Part shown: piece after piece, positions 11,093 to 24,270 of the stretch | How the letters are laid out: each line of letters opens with the position of its first letter | Position numbering within the stretch: the first letter of the stretch is position 1 | NCBI GenBank assembly: GCA_963921935.1 | Contig: OY998176.1 | Location: 179,796,445-179,860,444 of the forward strand | Length of the DNA: 64,000 nucleotides | DNA from: Galeruca laticollis | Taxonomy: Eukaryota; Arthropoda; Insecta; Coleoptera; Chrysomelidae | Direction: 5' to 3' | The notes under the pieces: generated by a model | Databases searched by the model: none | The model's input: only the letters and a program-made list of their open reading frames with translations | What the model was told of the DNA's origin: nothing | Position numbers and translations under genes: made by a program

Positions 11093-13276
11093 CTGAAAAG
11101 TGATAACATCTGAGAATCAATAAACAGTGAAAACTACAGAAATTTATGACTGTCTCCATTTACATTTCGGTATTGGAATAATTATTATCAGAAAGTTCAA
11201 TACTAATGTTAAGACAAGATATGATATATTGTCACTCAATGAACGTGTCCAAGGATTCTGTGAACATGCTCTTATACTCCGATTTTATCAATTATTCCAT
11301 TGAGTATGAAATGTGGCTAGTGGAGGGGAAATAAACTAACTAAATTTATTTGTTTTGTTATTTGGCATTCAAAAACTTATTATTTTAAATAATATGGCGC
11401 AAAACACATGTCAAAATCTTCTCAGACGTAAAATAGAATGAATAGATGTATCTAATTATTATTTTTTCGCCTATTTTTCAATTTAAAATGACAAATTTAT
11501 ATGGAATTTTTTTCATTTGATGTATCATATCTTAGTTTCCTTCAGCACATTCAACTGAGTAGGCTGTCACATAACTATAACAATGAATCCGTTCCACAAA
11601 GATTCACATGCGCATGTAATTGTAAATGTTGATTACTACAAGAAATTGGATTGTGTGTTTGCTAAAAGACCAATTGTATAATAAGTCAAATAAATTGGGA
11701 CATATTGTTGTTAACCTGCACAATATACATTAATTAGCTGAAGAAAATCCACACTCGAAGTGAGCTTAAAAGTAGGTGGAGAGTTATTGGTTTATATGAT
11801 AGTCTTGATACTATGTACATATTTGATATTTTTTTGGAGAATTAATTTTCTTATCTGCAACAATTTCATGATAACTTTCTAATCCAAATAGGGGGATTGG
11901 AAGGGAAAGTATATTTCCATAAATAAATCTCCAAACTAGACATTTCTAATCATTCATCCATGCGAGGACTGAGAAATTTAGTCTATTAGATTCAATCAAC
12001 CACACGATAATACATAAACCAAGGCACTAGAATCGTAATAAATAATATGTCAATAGCTGAGCGGAGATATTTTGGCTTATTATCTGGACGATGTTGGGCG
12101 ATAATTTTAAGTAATAATACAGAGTGAGCCAACACTAGTTCCATTTCTTCATATCTTCAGTTGAACAAATGACATCAACGTGCAGCGACATTTTAATGAA
12201 AATTTCAACAGTCTGACCTAATATGCAATAATCAGAAATATAACAACCGTCACCTACGACAATTGAACGTAATGTTATGATTTCATAAAGGTTAGGTTAG
12301 TCCATTTATGCTCTTCTGAAGAGGCGAAAGTGGTTGATGCAATAATATTAATGGCAACTCTCCTATTCTCCCTCGCCGTTTATTTGAAAAAAATAGAAGG
12401 GACTATAAACAAAATTGTGCGTTCTCATTTTACTCCGCTCATCAAATAACTGATATGATTGAAGATATTGCATACAAAACTGGTATTTCAATTTTCTCCT
12501 CATAGTGAACTTAATATCCTTTTTGTACAATCAAATTTATGATAAAAAGAATTTGATATATAGTCGAATAATTGGTTAATTTGTTAAACTGGTAGAAGAC
12601 GGAATCGAAATTCTTGAGCGTAATCACCGAAATCCATGAAAAATGCAGCATACCTAGACAAAATGGACGTAATATGCCAAAATAAATGGTTGACATTCAT
12701 TTTATGCTGTAAACTCTGCTAATAATTGATTCAAAACTATGAGGCACTAATGGGAAATATTATTGTGAATTGGTAATATTTCTACGAAATCACACTTTAT
12801 CATAGAAGCGGCACTCAGCGCCTTTTCAGTAATAAAATAACTAATGTATGAAATGTTATACCTAATGGGCTTGGTTGTTGGCTCCTAATTGATATACAGG
12901 GTATTTAGGTTGAAAAAAGTCGACTATATTTTTTCTCATGATCCTTTTTTTTTGCTAAAACCTACAATATCGTTTTTCGTAACAATAAATGGGAATTTGT
13001 TACTATATTGACAATTAAAAACATTTTCCATTATTCCACGGCTCACACCATTCAAGTTGAAAAACCTTACCACTTTAAATATTTCTACATGTGTGAATTC
13101 ATCCAATATAGTAACTCTCTTAATATTCCAATTGATATTATATGGAACAAATCAAAAGTCTAATTTGTTCTGAGAAATCTGGTATTTGATTTCAATATTT
13201 ATTATTGTTTTTATATTTCACTATTGAATAGGTCATTATTTACTCTCACAATTTAGCAAAAGTATAATGATAACTG
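11093..13276. other. Intron sequence; nothing recognised
   Basis: AT-rich, stops in every frame, no repeat unit or element motif recognised. It forms the start of the 23-kb intron between the exons at 34163 and 11092. Confidence 0.5.
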
Positions 13277-15240
13277 TTTTAAATGAAACTGTTTCTAGAT
13301 AGTTCCACGATATTTTGAAAAAAATGTTAAAAATTCTAACAAATTGACAACTGTTTCGCTATTGCTATCACGACAGAAGATTTGATTGACTTAATAGATA
13401 TTAATAGAGAAAAGAAGAAGATATGATATTACAAATAGAAGAGCTTAGATGTTATTAGCCCAATGGGGATATCGTGGATATATTCATCCCATTTGAGATC
13501 AGTATGACTGTGAAATGATATAGAAAACCAGGAAAACTATATCTGCTGATCTTTACAATCATTAATTAAGAAGACAGTCTAAAAGCGGAGATTTCCCTAG
13601 ATTTTTCTGTTCATTGACTACTTCATATTTTAGGTCTCTTAAGTGTCTTCTAATTTCTAATTCTTCGAGGAAATCCAGTTCTTGTATCTTATTACAAATA
13701 TGTAATACTTCAAGTTCTGTGTTAGGTGTCAATGAATGTTTGGTGTCAAGTAGATGTTTTGCGTGGGATTTCTCTGGTTGTTTTAATCTGTATGCTCATT
13801 GGGGATATTTTTGTTATTACATTCAACAATTTTATAGTCACATTTCTTTCTGTTTTAGAAGTAATTGTTGCATTTGTTGCTGAAGATATTACCTTTGAAA
13901 TATTTTTAGAAATATTATTTGCATATGTGATGGTTTTGTAATTTTTTATTTCGTTAGTTTGCCTAGCAGAAATTAGTTGTAATGCCACTTTTTCCTTTTT
14001 TTTATTAAGTAATTTAGTTATCATATGTAATGGCTAACCATTGGATGTTGCTATTTATTTAACTGTAATAATTTCTCTATAAAAATTATATTTGTTCATA
14101 GGAACTGAAAATGCTCTTTGTATAATTGAATTATTTGCTGCTAATTTAGGTGAAATGGGATGATTGTAATTATATTGAATAGTTACATCAGTGTATGTTG
14201 GTTTTCTGTTAATTGAATAATCAAGTACATTATAAACTCTTTGAATTTTTAAACCAAGAAAATTGATTGACTTATTTTCTTTAACTTCTAATGTAAATTC
14301 AATTTTTGGGTGTAAATTATTGATACGGTTGAAAGATACATCGAATTGTCGTTCACTACCTATAAAACAAGCTAATATGTCATCTCCAAATCTATACCAA
14401 AATAAAACACTTTTTGAAATATTAACTTCAAAGATTTTTCTTTCTAAACTGTCCATAAAAATGTTTGACAAAGTTGGTGATAGGTACAGAGCTTCCCATT
14501 GGTAAACCTTCATTTTGAATATATATCTTATCGTCAAAATTGAATTAATACATCAAATGAATTTTCTTTTTCTTACAAGTGTTAGACATTTGGAGGAATT
14601 TCAGTGAACATATTGGTAACATCAAATGAAATGAGCTTAGAGTTATCTTGTAAGTTGAATGTTCCAAATTTTTTGATTAGATCTATTGAATTTTTAGAGT
14701 ATTTAGAGATACAACAGTAAGTACTAAGTATAATGTAAAGTTTGAAAATATATTATTAGGAGTATTAACATGAGAAACTGCAGGTATAATTGGTTTCGAT
14801 ATTTTATGTCATGTAACGGTTGGATATAATTGTGGAGACTGAGGATTTTTATTCACGATGTGAATTCATAATCACTTGAAAGATAATTTGAATTATTAAC
14901 AGTACCTTTGACATTATTAGCAAACTTTTTTGTTGGGTCTGCTCTAAGAATTTGTACATCGCTAGATTCTATAAAGTTATGTATTCTTGAATTATATTCT
15001 TCAGTTTTAAACATAATAGTGGCATTCTCCTTGTCAGATTGTGCAATTGTTAGGTTATCATTCTCTACTTTTTTTATTGAATTTAAAACTGCAATGTAAT
15101 TTTTTGTTTGACGTTTAACCTTTGACGGTTCAATATTTTTGACGATGATAGCAATATTGAAACAATTGTCAATTCCTTGCAATCTTTAACATTTTTTCAA
15201 TATATTGTGGAATTATCTAGAAACAGTTTAATTTAAAACA
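13277..15240 (-). mobile_element. Penelope-like element 2 (PLE-2), flanked by inverted terminal copies
   Basis: The left end (13277-13366) and right end (15186-15240) are inverted copies of the same terminal sequence (rc AATTATCTAGAAACAGTTTAATTTAAAACA). These are the pLTR-like ends in inverted order known for PLEs. The coding remnant lies between, on the minus strand. The same terminal family recurs at 19.1-19.3, 27.5-27.7, 32.1, 47.3-47.6 and 61.5-62.6 kb. Confidence 0.8.
13560..15182 (-). pseudogene. PLE-2 RT and endonuclease remnant
   Basis: From 15182 leftwards: IAQSDKENATIMFKTEEY...DPTKKFANNV (PLE RT N-terminus); a gap with stops; then SPTLSNIFMDSLE and motif C as FWYRFGDDILACF (14055-14537), with the KSINFLGLKIQR and RKPTYTD motifs. 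Next, 13746-14024 holds the linker NEIKNYKTITYANNISKNISK. It jumps directly to the tail beyond the endonuclease core, so about 30 residues with the GIY-YIG catalytic motif are deleted. The C-terminus (LDFLEELEIRRHLRD) ends near 13560. Confidence 0.85.
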
Positions 15241-15245
15241 GTAAT

Positions 15246-17590
15246 ATGAGTAGATTGCACAGAGTAAGGGTCAAAACAGTAAATTTCATTAAGAGTATAA
15301 TGGATTTGATATTTCAAAAATATCTGTCATAACGATCACTTGAATCATCCGTGACCATGTTATTGAGGTCCATGTTATTCTTGTTTGAAGAACCGCTTCT
15401 TCTATTGTTGTGGAATTAAGAAATGATTTAATATTTTTGAAGAATATTGATATCAACGTTCATCCGAAACTACCTAGATCTTTTTATGATGGTCCATTTC
15501 CTACCTCATTGTAGAACCGCTTATTTATCACATTATTTTGTTGATTAATATTAAGTTATATTTTGAAAAGCAATAGCTCCGACGTTCGCCCGACACATTT
15601 TACGATATTGCGACAATCTATAACTCACAGTAACCCTCAAAGTATCTTATTGTTTTTTTTTCGTTCTATAGATAACTAAAACCAGTTGTTCGTCACAACT
15701 CCAACAAACCTATCAAACTACCTTAATTAGAATTACAGGCAATTGCTCACGACTTAACTCCAAATCAAGTCTATTTGAGCAATTAAGATATTATGGTCCT
15801 CCAAGTAGGATCTAAATCCATTTTACTCATTCACCCTGCATTACGAACGTATGGTCTCTGAGACCGACAAGAACGATTTGGCCTGATTTCTGTCGATTGA
15901 ATTAAATGCACAAACTCCTTGTACCCGTACCCTCTTACCTTACTGCCTCGCAATTACTCTGTAGAAAGTATTGTAGAGAGGATCGTTGTCCAGCTTTGAG
16001 TAAAATAGGTCTGTGATACCAAGGTTAATATACTTGTGAGAAAAAAAATCTCTAATGAGAAGGTTTTTTGAGAATGTAGATTATGATCTACTATACGATC
16101 ATTTCAAGCGAGAAATTCAATAGGAAAATGTTTGTAGACAAATTTTCTTGAGACTCTGGAATATGCAACGTCAAACTTGTGGATCTAGAACCAAGAAGAT
16201 ATGTATATGTGTAGCTACTGCCCTAATCATAATAATAAATGAAAACTCGATACAGTTGCTTTTATATTTTGACTTTTTCCCAACTTGCTCTTTCCTTTTC
16301 TTTCCTAGTTTCACTTATCTTTTTTTATACTAATTCTATTTTGATATAAGACCTACGTGTCCTTTTTTAATATCAAACAAATCAGTAATGCAACAATATA
16401 AGCAAACTATTGCAATATCACCAAAATTGATTTTTTTATATCAATAATGAATAAGTACTATGAAAAAAAGAAGATGTATTAATTCATTGACCCAACACAC
16501 CCACGCTAGTTTTTAAAAAAAAACTAATCATCAATTTGATTGGTTCTACAGACAGACCTTAATAACGATTTAGTTCTACAATTCGTTCGTTCTGAAGGGT
16601 TAAATGAAATTCACAAACAATTATTAAATGAAAATTCGGATGACAACTATCGGAGTCAATTATTTACAATGAGTGAGTGATGTAGTAATAAAAGGAACGC
16701 CATTGTTTGCACTTATGACCCTCTCTGACTGTTAGCACCTCTTATAATCACTGCAAAAATCATACTGCACAAATGGTGGGCATTAAACTTGACTGGGATG
16801 AGACATTATTAGCTGGTTCACATATATAATGGAATAAATACTATCAGTAATTCTTAATTTTGAATAATATAACCTTCAAAATATTGATGAACATAAAAAA
16901 TCTAGTTATCTTTGAACCACATTGGTTCAGTTTAGTAATTTTTGTCGCAAATGGCATAGCTGCGATTCAAGATCAAACAGACATTTATTAATGAAAATGG
17001 ATTCAAACTCATGAAATTTCAAGCCCACTTCTAACCATTTCCTTTGATCTTGTTGATTAATCAGCCCCATTTTCTGATTGATGATTTACTAACAAGTTTG
17101 CTAGGTTACGATTTTCCAGGTATATCAACAAACAGAATATTCGTATATATTCGACAGAATAGATGCTACAATTTTATTGCGCGAAAATATTGGATTGAAT
17201 TGACTATATATGTCATGAATGGGCAAAACAACTAACGAATATAAAAATAGGGATAACTGATTTATTACAGGAAGACAATCTCCCACACCTACCTGGGAAG
17301 AAAAATATCAATATATACTGGAAATAATGGGTTCGTATGGTTCGGCAGAGTTAAAACTACTAAGGAAGACTATGAACGCAGTGTACATTGAATTGCACCG
17401 CTGCCAATCGAACAAACCGAAGAAAATAATATCACATCAATTATATTGAGTTGAGCTCTGGCTTGCAAGGTAAACAGTTGTCCGAAGCGTTTGGCGATAA
17501 GTACTTTGTTCATAAAGACTTATCACAAAAACGACGGGCTAGTGTGCTTTTCGACCGAATCGGTTTAGCGATATTAATAAAATTTCTTTG
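15246..17590. other. Intron sequence; nothing recognised
   Basis: No gene or element motif recognised. Around 15731 a short stretch (agaattacaggcaattgctc) resembles one near 34006, a possible old dispersed repeat. Confidence 0.4.
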
Positions 17591-19318
17591 TGTATTATTA
17601 CAATAAACATTTAATTAAAAACGGAATACGTTCTGTGTTAGGTGTCAAACAATAATTGGTATCAGGTAGATATTTTGCGTAGTGGGATTTATTGGGTGTT
17701 TTTGATCTGTATGCTCCTAAGTGTTCACTGTATGAGATTTCAAAATTTCTAAGGGTTTGGCCCAAATAGACAGCATTAATTTTTATTATATATGTTATTG
17801 TCAAAAAAAAATAATCCTGATTGACACAAACATCAAATAAATTAAGTATATCTGATATTATTGCTGGATTAATATTTTTATCTTCTAGTAATTTTCATAC
17901 AAGTGTTATACATTATTTAGGAGGAATATTAGTGAATATATTGGTAACATAGGATGAAATGAGTTTAGAGTTATTTGCAAGTTGAATGCTTTACATTTTT
18001 TTATTAGTTCTTTTGAATGTTTAATTGAGTATTTAGATGTATATCCGTAACAAATAAGTATATTGTTAAGTTTTTTTGCAGATATATTATTAGGAGTATT
18101 GACATACGAAACTACAGGTCTAATTGGTTTCGTTATTTAATATGATTTAACGGTTCCTTATAATTGTGAACAATGAGGATTTTTATTTATGTTGGATTTC
18201 TTTACGTAATCACATAAAAGATAAAATTTGTATTATTAATAATATCTCTTACATTATTTGAAAACTTTTTTGTTGGTTTCGCTCTAAGAACTTGTACATC
18301 GCTATATTCGATAGAGCTATTAATTTTTTAATTATAATCTTTAGTTGTCAATATGACAGTGGCGTTCCCCTTGTCAGATTACGTAATTGTTATGTTATTA
18401 CTTTCTACTTTCTATTTGATTGGATTTAATACTGAATGTCATTTTTTGTTTGACGTTTAACCTTTGACTGTTAAATATTTCTGATTAGATTGGAAATTTT
18501 TAATTTGTTATTGTTATTTGTTATATGTAATTCGTAAATTTTGGTGGTATGCTATACTTCAAACCATTATTCAAAAATTCTAGTTGATTATCTGTAAAAT
18601 TAGTATCTGAAAGGTTTTCAAATCGTGGTGCAAAGTGTGGTATGTAAGTAGGTACCTTCAGTTTCATGATGTTTAGAGAATTAGATTCTATGTTTTGTGT
18701 ATTCAAGTTTCTGTAGTTTTTGTTCTTGATTCTTAAATTTCTTGTGCTTCATCATGCTGACGCTTTCTTTGATTTTGTCATCTAAACAGTCAACTTCTAC
18801 TGGATGTAGCTGAAACGTGAGTTCAGAATGTACAACTTTTATGTCCAAGGAGTCTCTTATTTTAAACCATTGTTTACATTTTTCTTTAAGCCATACTCGT
18901 TGAGCACATGTTATAATTTTTTGTACTTGAGATGTTTTAGTATGGCATTTTATAATATAAATTTAGTATTACCGCTTTTCTAAGGGATTCTTGGTTAAAC
19001 CAAATATTTTGTGATGCTTTGTAACGTTTTTGTAGTAACTTCTGATACAGTCGGGTCAAATCTTGTCTCGGAGATTTTTTAATGAACTTAACTGTCTCGA
19101 CCCTCACTTCGTGGAATGTAGTCATGTTACTGTTTTAGATGAAACTTATTGTCTCTAGATAATTCCACAATATATTGAAAAAAATGTTCAAAATTCTAAG
19201 AAATTTGACAATTGTTTCGATATAAAATAACATCTTTAGAATGACAGAAGTTACATTTCATTTGATGCCTGATGTTTAGTAATTATTTTTGGATAGACCA
19301 AGAAGTGCCCTACCTTAT
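17590..19318 (-). mobile_element. Penelope-like element 3 (PLE-3), same family as PLE-2
   Basis: 5' pLTR-like region 19318-19126, then a decayed coding region running left to 17590. It abuts the (TA)n tract at 19319. The pLTR contains the family signature (rc of ATTCCACAATATATTGAAAA). Confidence 0.8.
17598..19125 (-). pseudogene. PLE-3 coding region, start preserved
   Basis: ATG at 19125 starts MTTFHEVRVETVKFIKKSPRQ, which appears to be the native start of this family. The same codons mark the left junction of the palindromes at 47.3 and 61.5 kb. Further left: NLSDTNFTDNQLEFLNNGLKYSIPP (18706-18521), RT N-terminal remnants at 18480-18240, and the endonuclease AVYLGQTLRNFEISYSEHLGAY (17804-17598). 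The central RT motifs are mostly lost and many stops intervene. Confidence 0.75.
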
Positions 19319-19342
19319 GATATATATATATATATTTATATA

Positions 19343-19396
<54 letters not shown>
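19319..19396 (+). repeat. (TA)n microsatellite
   Basis: About 35 TA units with a few interruptions. It lies between the start of PLE-3 and the tail of PLE-4. Confidence 0.95.
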
Positions 19397-19398
<2 letters not shown>

Positions 19399-19430
19399 AA
19401 ACGCAATGTATTCTTGACCATTTAAATATT

Positions 19431-20871
19431 TTATATGGGAGGAATTTTCTTGAATGAAGGTCCTTACTTTTTAATAATTTGTTTATTGCTTGCCAAAAGA
19501 CGCGTTTCGACTTGTTAAGTCATCTTATGTTTCGGCTAGAATGTTACATTATGATTTATACATAATACATAAGTTAAAAAAAGACGTTACAAATTTTTGT
19601 ATATAAAATAATAAAACAATTACCTTAATAACAGTGTCAAAAACATAAAAACATGGAAGGTTAAAAATTAAAACTAAAATGCTGTGTACATTTTGTAGCT
19701 GTTGTCAGTAAACTTTTAAAATGTTTTATTTAGTTTGAAGGTGTTTATTCTCTTTGTTTTACTAATACGATGTGGTATTAGTCTGGGCGCGTTTGCTTGA
19801 TTTAACAGATGTATATTATAGTAAGGTGCAGAAGCTTTCAACAATTTATTGGTTATTTTAAGAGACCATCATATATTACATTCAAATTACGAATATCGTT
19901 TCTATTATTAATACTATTTATATCCTTTTTTATGTTAATCATTTCTAGTGCAGTTCTTACTTTTTCATTATTTTCTTTAGCCAATATTTTCACATTGTCA
20001 AAATCAAATTTATGCCCTGTAATCTTAGAGTGATTGGAAAAAGCTGTTACATCAGTTTTTGAATACTTATGAGCTTGTATTCTTTTTTGGAGGTATTGTT
20101 TGCTTTGACCAATATATGTTTTATTACAATCTCCACAAGGAATCTGGTATACTGTGCGTGTGTGTTTATTTTTCGGAATGTTTGGTTTCATTTTTGAAAA
20201 AAATGTTTGGTTGGTGTTCTTTAGTTTGTGGGAAACAGTTAAATTTTCTTTCTGAAGGCTTTTGTTATTTTTTTCTGATAAACCGTGTACATATGGTAAT
20301 GATATAAATGATGTTGGTTTTTTTTGTGGTTTTTGATTTGAATTGTAGATTGCATGTATTCTTTTTTTAATAGTTTTGTTCACAAACGATATTGAGTAGT
20401 TATTTTATTTAAGGATATTCCGGATTTTATTTAGATTGTTCTTTCTGAATTTAGGGTGAGATAATTTAATTGCTCTGTCAGTTAAATTTTTGATTAAATT
20501 TTTCTTATGAGATAGGGGAGCATTTGATTAATAACTTGTGTACCTATGAGAAGCTGTTGGTTTTGAATACCAGTTGGTATTTATTTTACCTTCGTTATCG
20601 TATGAGATTGTTACGTCCAGGAAATTTATCGATTTTTCTCTTTCGCGTTCGATGGTAAAGTTTAACCGTGGAATAAAATTATTGAATTTGTTTAGAATCT
20701 CATCGATTCTATCCACTGGTACACATGCTACTATATCATCCACATATCTCTTAAAGAATGCCGGTTCAAAAGTGACTTTATTATTGTTTCCTTGACATAT
20801 CTTGACGTATTTTGGCAAGCAATAAACAAATTATTAAAAAGTAAGGACCTTCATTCAAGAAAATTCCTCCC

Positions 20872-20877
<6 letters not shown>
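19431..20877 (-). mobile_element. Penelope-like element 4 (PLE-4), second family, with 68-bp inverted ends inside (TA)n
   Basis: 19431-19498 and 20810-20877 are inverted copies of each other with no mismatch noticed. They enclose minus-strand RT/GIY-YIG remnants and are themselves flanked on both sides by (TA)n. Near the left end, the minus strand carries GATGACTTAACAAGTCGAAAC, a decayed relative of the hammerhead-like terminus of PLE-1. Confidence 0.8.
19853..20818 (-). pseudogene. PLE-4 RT (C-terminal part) and GIY-YIG endonuclease
   Basis: 20818-20528 holds RT motif C, FFKRYVDDIVACVP, with the catalytic YVDD intact, then NFTIERE...SINFLDVTISY. After a frameshifted gap, 20383-19853 encodes 176 residues with TVYQIPCGDCNKTYIGQSKQYLQKRIQAHK. 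This is a complete GIY-YIG core with its Cys pair, followed by FDFDNVKILAKENNEKVRTALEMI and the family tail. The N-terminal half of RT is absent. The start used for the 176-residue piece is only the first methionine after a stop. Confidence 0.85.
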
Positions 20878-20949
<72 letters not shown>

Positions 20950-20968
20950 ATATATATATATATATATA

Positions 20969-21006
<38 letters not shown>
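20876..21006 (+). repeat. (TA)n microsatellite with two GATA interruptions
   Basis: About 60 TA units, with TATGATATA at 20944 and 20968. It separates PLE-4 from PLE-5. Confidence 0.95.
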
Positions 21007-21012
<6 letters not shown>

Positions 21013-21013
<1 letters not shown>

Positions 21014-21417
21014 ATGTACTATTCCATATAGTTCCAATCATCCCATGTCACATAAATTGGCAGCATATGCTTCAATGATCCATACAGCATTTTCATTTCC
21101 TATGAACAAATGTAATTTTGATATATAAATTTATACAATTAAACAAATAGCAACATCCATTACATATGATAAATAAACCAATTAATAAAAAAGAACTAGT
21201 ATTTCTTAAACAAACTAAAGAAATAAAAAGTTATAAAACCATCACATATGCAGGAAATATTTCTAATAATATTTCAAAGATAATATCTTTAGCAACAAAT
21301 AAAACAATTCCTTTAAAAACAGAAAGTAACGTGAGTACAATATTGTTAAATGGTAAAACCAAAATATCCTCATTAAAGAAGTCTGGTATATATAAACTTG
21401 AATATTCAGAATGTAAT
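21013..21417 (+). pseudogene. PLE-5 (plus strand), 5' fragment, split by the CACTA-like insertion
   Basis: Plus-strand frame pieces read HPMSHKLAAYASMIHTAFSFPMNK and then KEIKSYKTITYAGNISNNISKIIS, ending SGIYKLEYSEC. This is the linker and first half of the GIY-YIG domain of the PLE-2/3 family. It stops at 21417, and the homologous sequence resumes at 27058. Confidence 0.85.
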
Positions 21418-21429
21418 CCTTGACGGCAC

Positions 21430-21605
21430 CCAATATTCCTAGAATATGCCTACTACATCCCATTTTCCAATAGATATTGCAATATTCCTGGAATATTCCA
21501 TGAATATGGGTTTTATCTTATATCCTCCTTGAATATTACTGGTATATTCAAACGGCATAACAAGCTGAAATGCAAGTTTTTGAATATTCCGGGAATATTT
21601 AAAAG
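21430..21605 (+). repeat. Left subterminal palindromic repeats
   Basis: Variants of GGAATATTCC recur at about 21433, 21447, 21483, 21493, 21531 and 21582. Similar motifs crowd the other end, as transposase-binding subterminal repeats do in CACTA elements. Confidence 0.6.
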
Positions 21606-22207
21606 ACATTTTGATATTTTTCTGAAAATTTCCCTTATCAATTGGAAACATTTTATTAAAAAAGAACTTGGGAAGTTCCTCGTATATTTTATCAAAAATG
21701 AAAAACCGCACGCATTTATTCTATTTCAAAATAAACGTGTTTCAAGCTTCGCAGCCAAAATTGAGCATTCAATTGGTTAGAGTTCGAGTTATGACAGTTG
21801 ATGTGAAATTTCAACCAATCAAATTTTTGAATCATTTACGCCGTACGCCGGTGATTGACAAATTCAATGCTGATTGGCCATTGTTAAAGCATTGTGATCA
21901 TAGGTATATGGAGAATCGACAATTAATGACAGATGATCTTGTCAACAGTCATTGCAAATTGTCCTCTGTCAAGAAGAAAAATTCGTTTGTTGATATATAA
22001 ATACTTTTGAAATCTGTTTTGATATTGGTTTAGTGAAGTCGAGTGTGTTATTAACAATTACGATATCGTAAGTATAGTGCGGGTAATAGAGGAGTATTAC
22101 TATATACCACAATTTCTGATGATTGAAATACGTCTGATATAAATATAAACCTCTGGAAGACATCAATAAGGGAGGGGCTTTACAGAGTACCTATTTACCT
22201 GCAGTCC

Positions 22208-24149
22208 GTGTTTTGCTTTGCAACAATGAAGAAATGTTTTCTGAGAAAAGTGAAAAGGTTGACCAACCAAACATTGTTGATTTCTCGAAACAATGAAGAG
22301 CACAATATTACTGATTCGTCAGAGTATGATCAGAGCGCTGAAGAAACAGTAGATAGTTGTTCTACTGAAATGATTCAAGCCTTGACTCCACCAGAAAACC
22401 GAAAGATTGCTACTGAATTGACGCATGATCATCAGTTATCAAGTATTTTAGTTGAAAATACTTGTCTCTTAGGACCAAGCCAAAGTAACCACCTGAGTTT
22501 TCAAGAAGAGATTAAGCTGTGGGCTGTGCACAATCAAATAACACATAAAGCTAGTAATGAGTTACTGACTATTCTACTAAAACAACCCGGTTTGGAAGGT
22601 ATTCCAAAAAACGCCCAATCCTTCTTATCAACTGTTCGTAAAGTAAATACTAGAGTTGTGAGCCCTGGTACATACTGCCATCTGGGCATTGAAAATGTGC
22701 TGAGTGGTTTCTTCAAGTTTCATAAACTAGTATCTCCAGGAAAAATCGAAATTGCTGTGAATATTTATGGACTTCCATTGAGTAAAAGTTCTGGCAGCCA
22801 AGTCTATCCCATTTTAGGAGTTATCTTGAATCTGAACATATCAGTTCAAAATGTAGTTTTGATTGGTATATACCATGGGTACCAAAAACCCCATGATGCT
22901 AATGATTTTTTGGTAGATTTTGTAAATGACATCTTTTCGATGCCCCAGCCAAATCATATTTATTGAAGGTGAAAAGTCACAGTGGCTATTCATCATGAAC
23001 TAAGTGCTGTCAAGAAGGAATATATCTTGAAGACCGTGTTGGCTTTCAAGATATTAATTCAATCAAACGAACGAATGAAAATTTTAGAAATCAAAGCGAT
23101 GAGAACTATCATTTAGGTTTCACAATTACTAAAAATATTGATAACATTGATATGGTTGAAGATGTGCCACTAGATTATATGCACTTAGTTTTGCTGGGTG
23201 TGACTAAAAATCTCCTTGTTGGAACTTGGATATTTGGTAAACCACCACATAATTCACCAGATAGAATAAGTAACAATATGAATGTATTAATTAAACAAAT
23301 AGCTGTGTATGTACCATCTGAATTCTCTAGAAAATCACGAAGCCTTCCCGAAAGTAAAAGGTGGAAAGCAACTGAATTAAGGTTATTTCTTTTGTACACA
23401 GGTGTTGTTATTTTGGAACCTTTTTTACCAAGAGAGAAGTATGATCATTGCTTATGTCTTTTCGTTAGTATTACAATATTAGTATCGTCTTCTCTAACAA
23501 ATCTATATGATTATGCAGAAAGATTACTTATCTATTTCGTTCAACAAACTCAAAACATTTATGGCAGTCACTACATGTCACACAATTTTCACAACTTAAT
23601 TCACCTCACAGATTGTGCTCGTAATTTCGGGCCATTAGACCAATTTAGCAACTTTTCCAGTGAAAATTTTTTACAGATTTTAAAACGTTTATTCAGAAAG
23701 GGTGATAAACCCTTGCAACAAATAATAAAAAGGTTGTCAGAAGGTTTTTTTATCTCCAAACCAAGTAAGTCAGAAAATTTTTATCTCAAACATGAAAAAA
23801 GCATATCACCCTTATTACCATATCCTCAGTTTTTAAAATTAGTGGTTGAAACTTTCACACTGAATGCAGGGTACAAGCGAGACAACTGTTGTGGATTGAA
23901 AGATGACACTGTATCATTAGTTTTTGGTTTTTCTAATACAAATAATTCAACAGTAGCTCTTGTAAAAAATTCCAGTTGAAATGTGACTCATTCAAAACAC
24001 CATGCAACTCTTCCATTCTCGATGTGTATTTTGTGAAAGAATTATCTAACAAATTTGTCATAGTTAATACTGAAGAAATTTCACAAAAATATGTTCGCCT
24101 TCCTCATGAAGATGGTTTTGTCGTATTTCCATTATTGCACACAGTCTGA
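22208..24149 (+). pseudogene. CACTA-like (Tnp2-type) transposase, frameshifted
   Basis: The first part (22208-22966) includes FQEEIKLWAVHNQITHKASNELLTILLK and YGLPLSKSSGSQVYPILGVI, a block before the second catalytic Asp. After a frameshift near 22966-22990 and a TGA near 23010, the frame reopens and reads KRTNENFRNQSDENYHLGF into VEDVPLDYMHLVLLGVTKNLL at 23152. It continues through WKATELRLFLLYTGVVIL, FHNLIHLTDCARNFGPLDQFSNF and SSENFLQILKRL to 23979. A second shift in an A6 run at 23964-23969 moves to the frame ending KYVRLPHEDGFVVFPLLHTV at 24149. Intact, it would cut and join the element ends in the nucleus. Confidence 0.8.
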
Positions 24150-24270
24150 TATTTTTCTAAATGAAAGTTATTGCTGGAGACAAAGAGTCATTTTAATAAA
24201 CTTGGAGCAAATGTTTTTTCAGAACATTTTTGAGATAGACATATACCTCTGTTATGTTTGTGGTTGTTGG

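Noticed and set aside
19272..19457. Open frame of alternating Tyr-Ile residues
   Set aside because: Translation of (TA)n; the same applies at 20781-21041 and 37740-37961.
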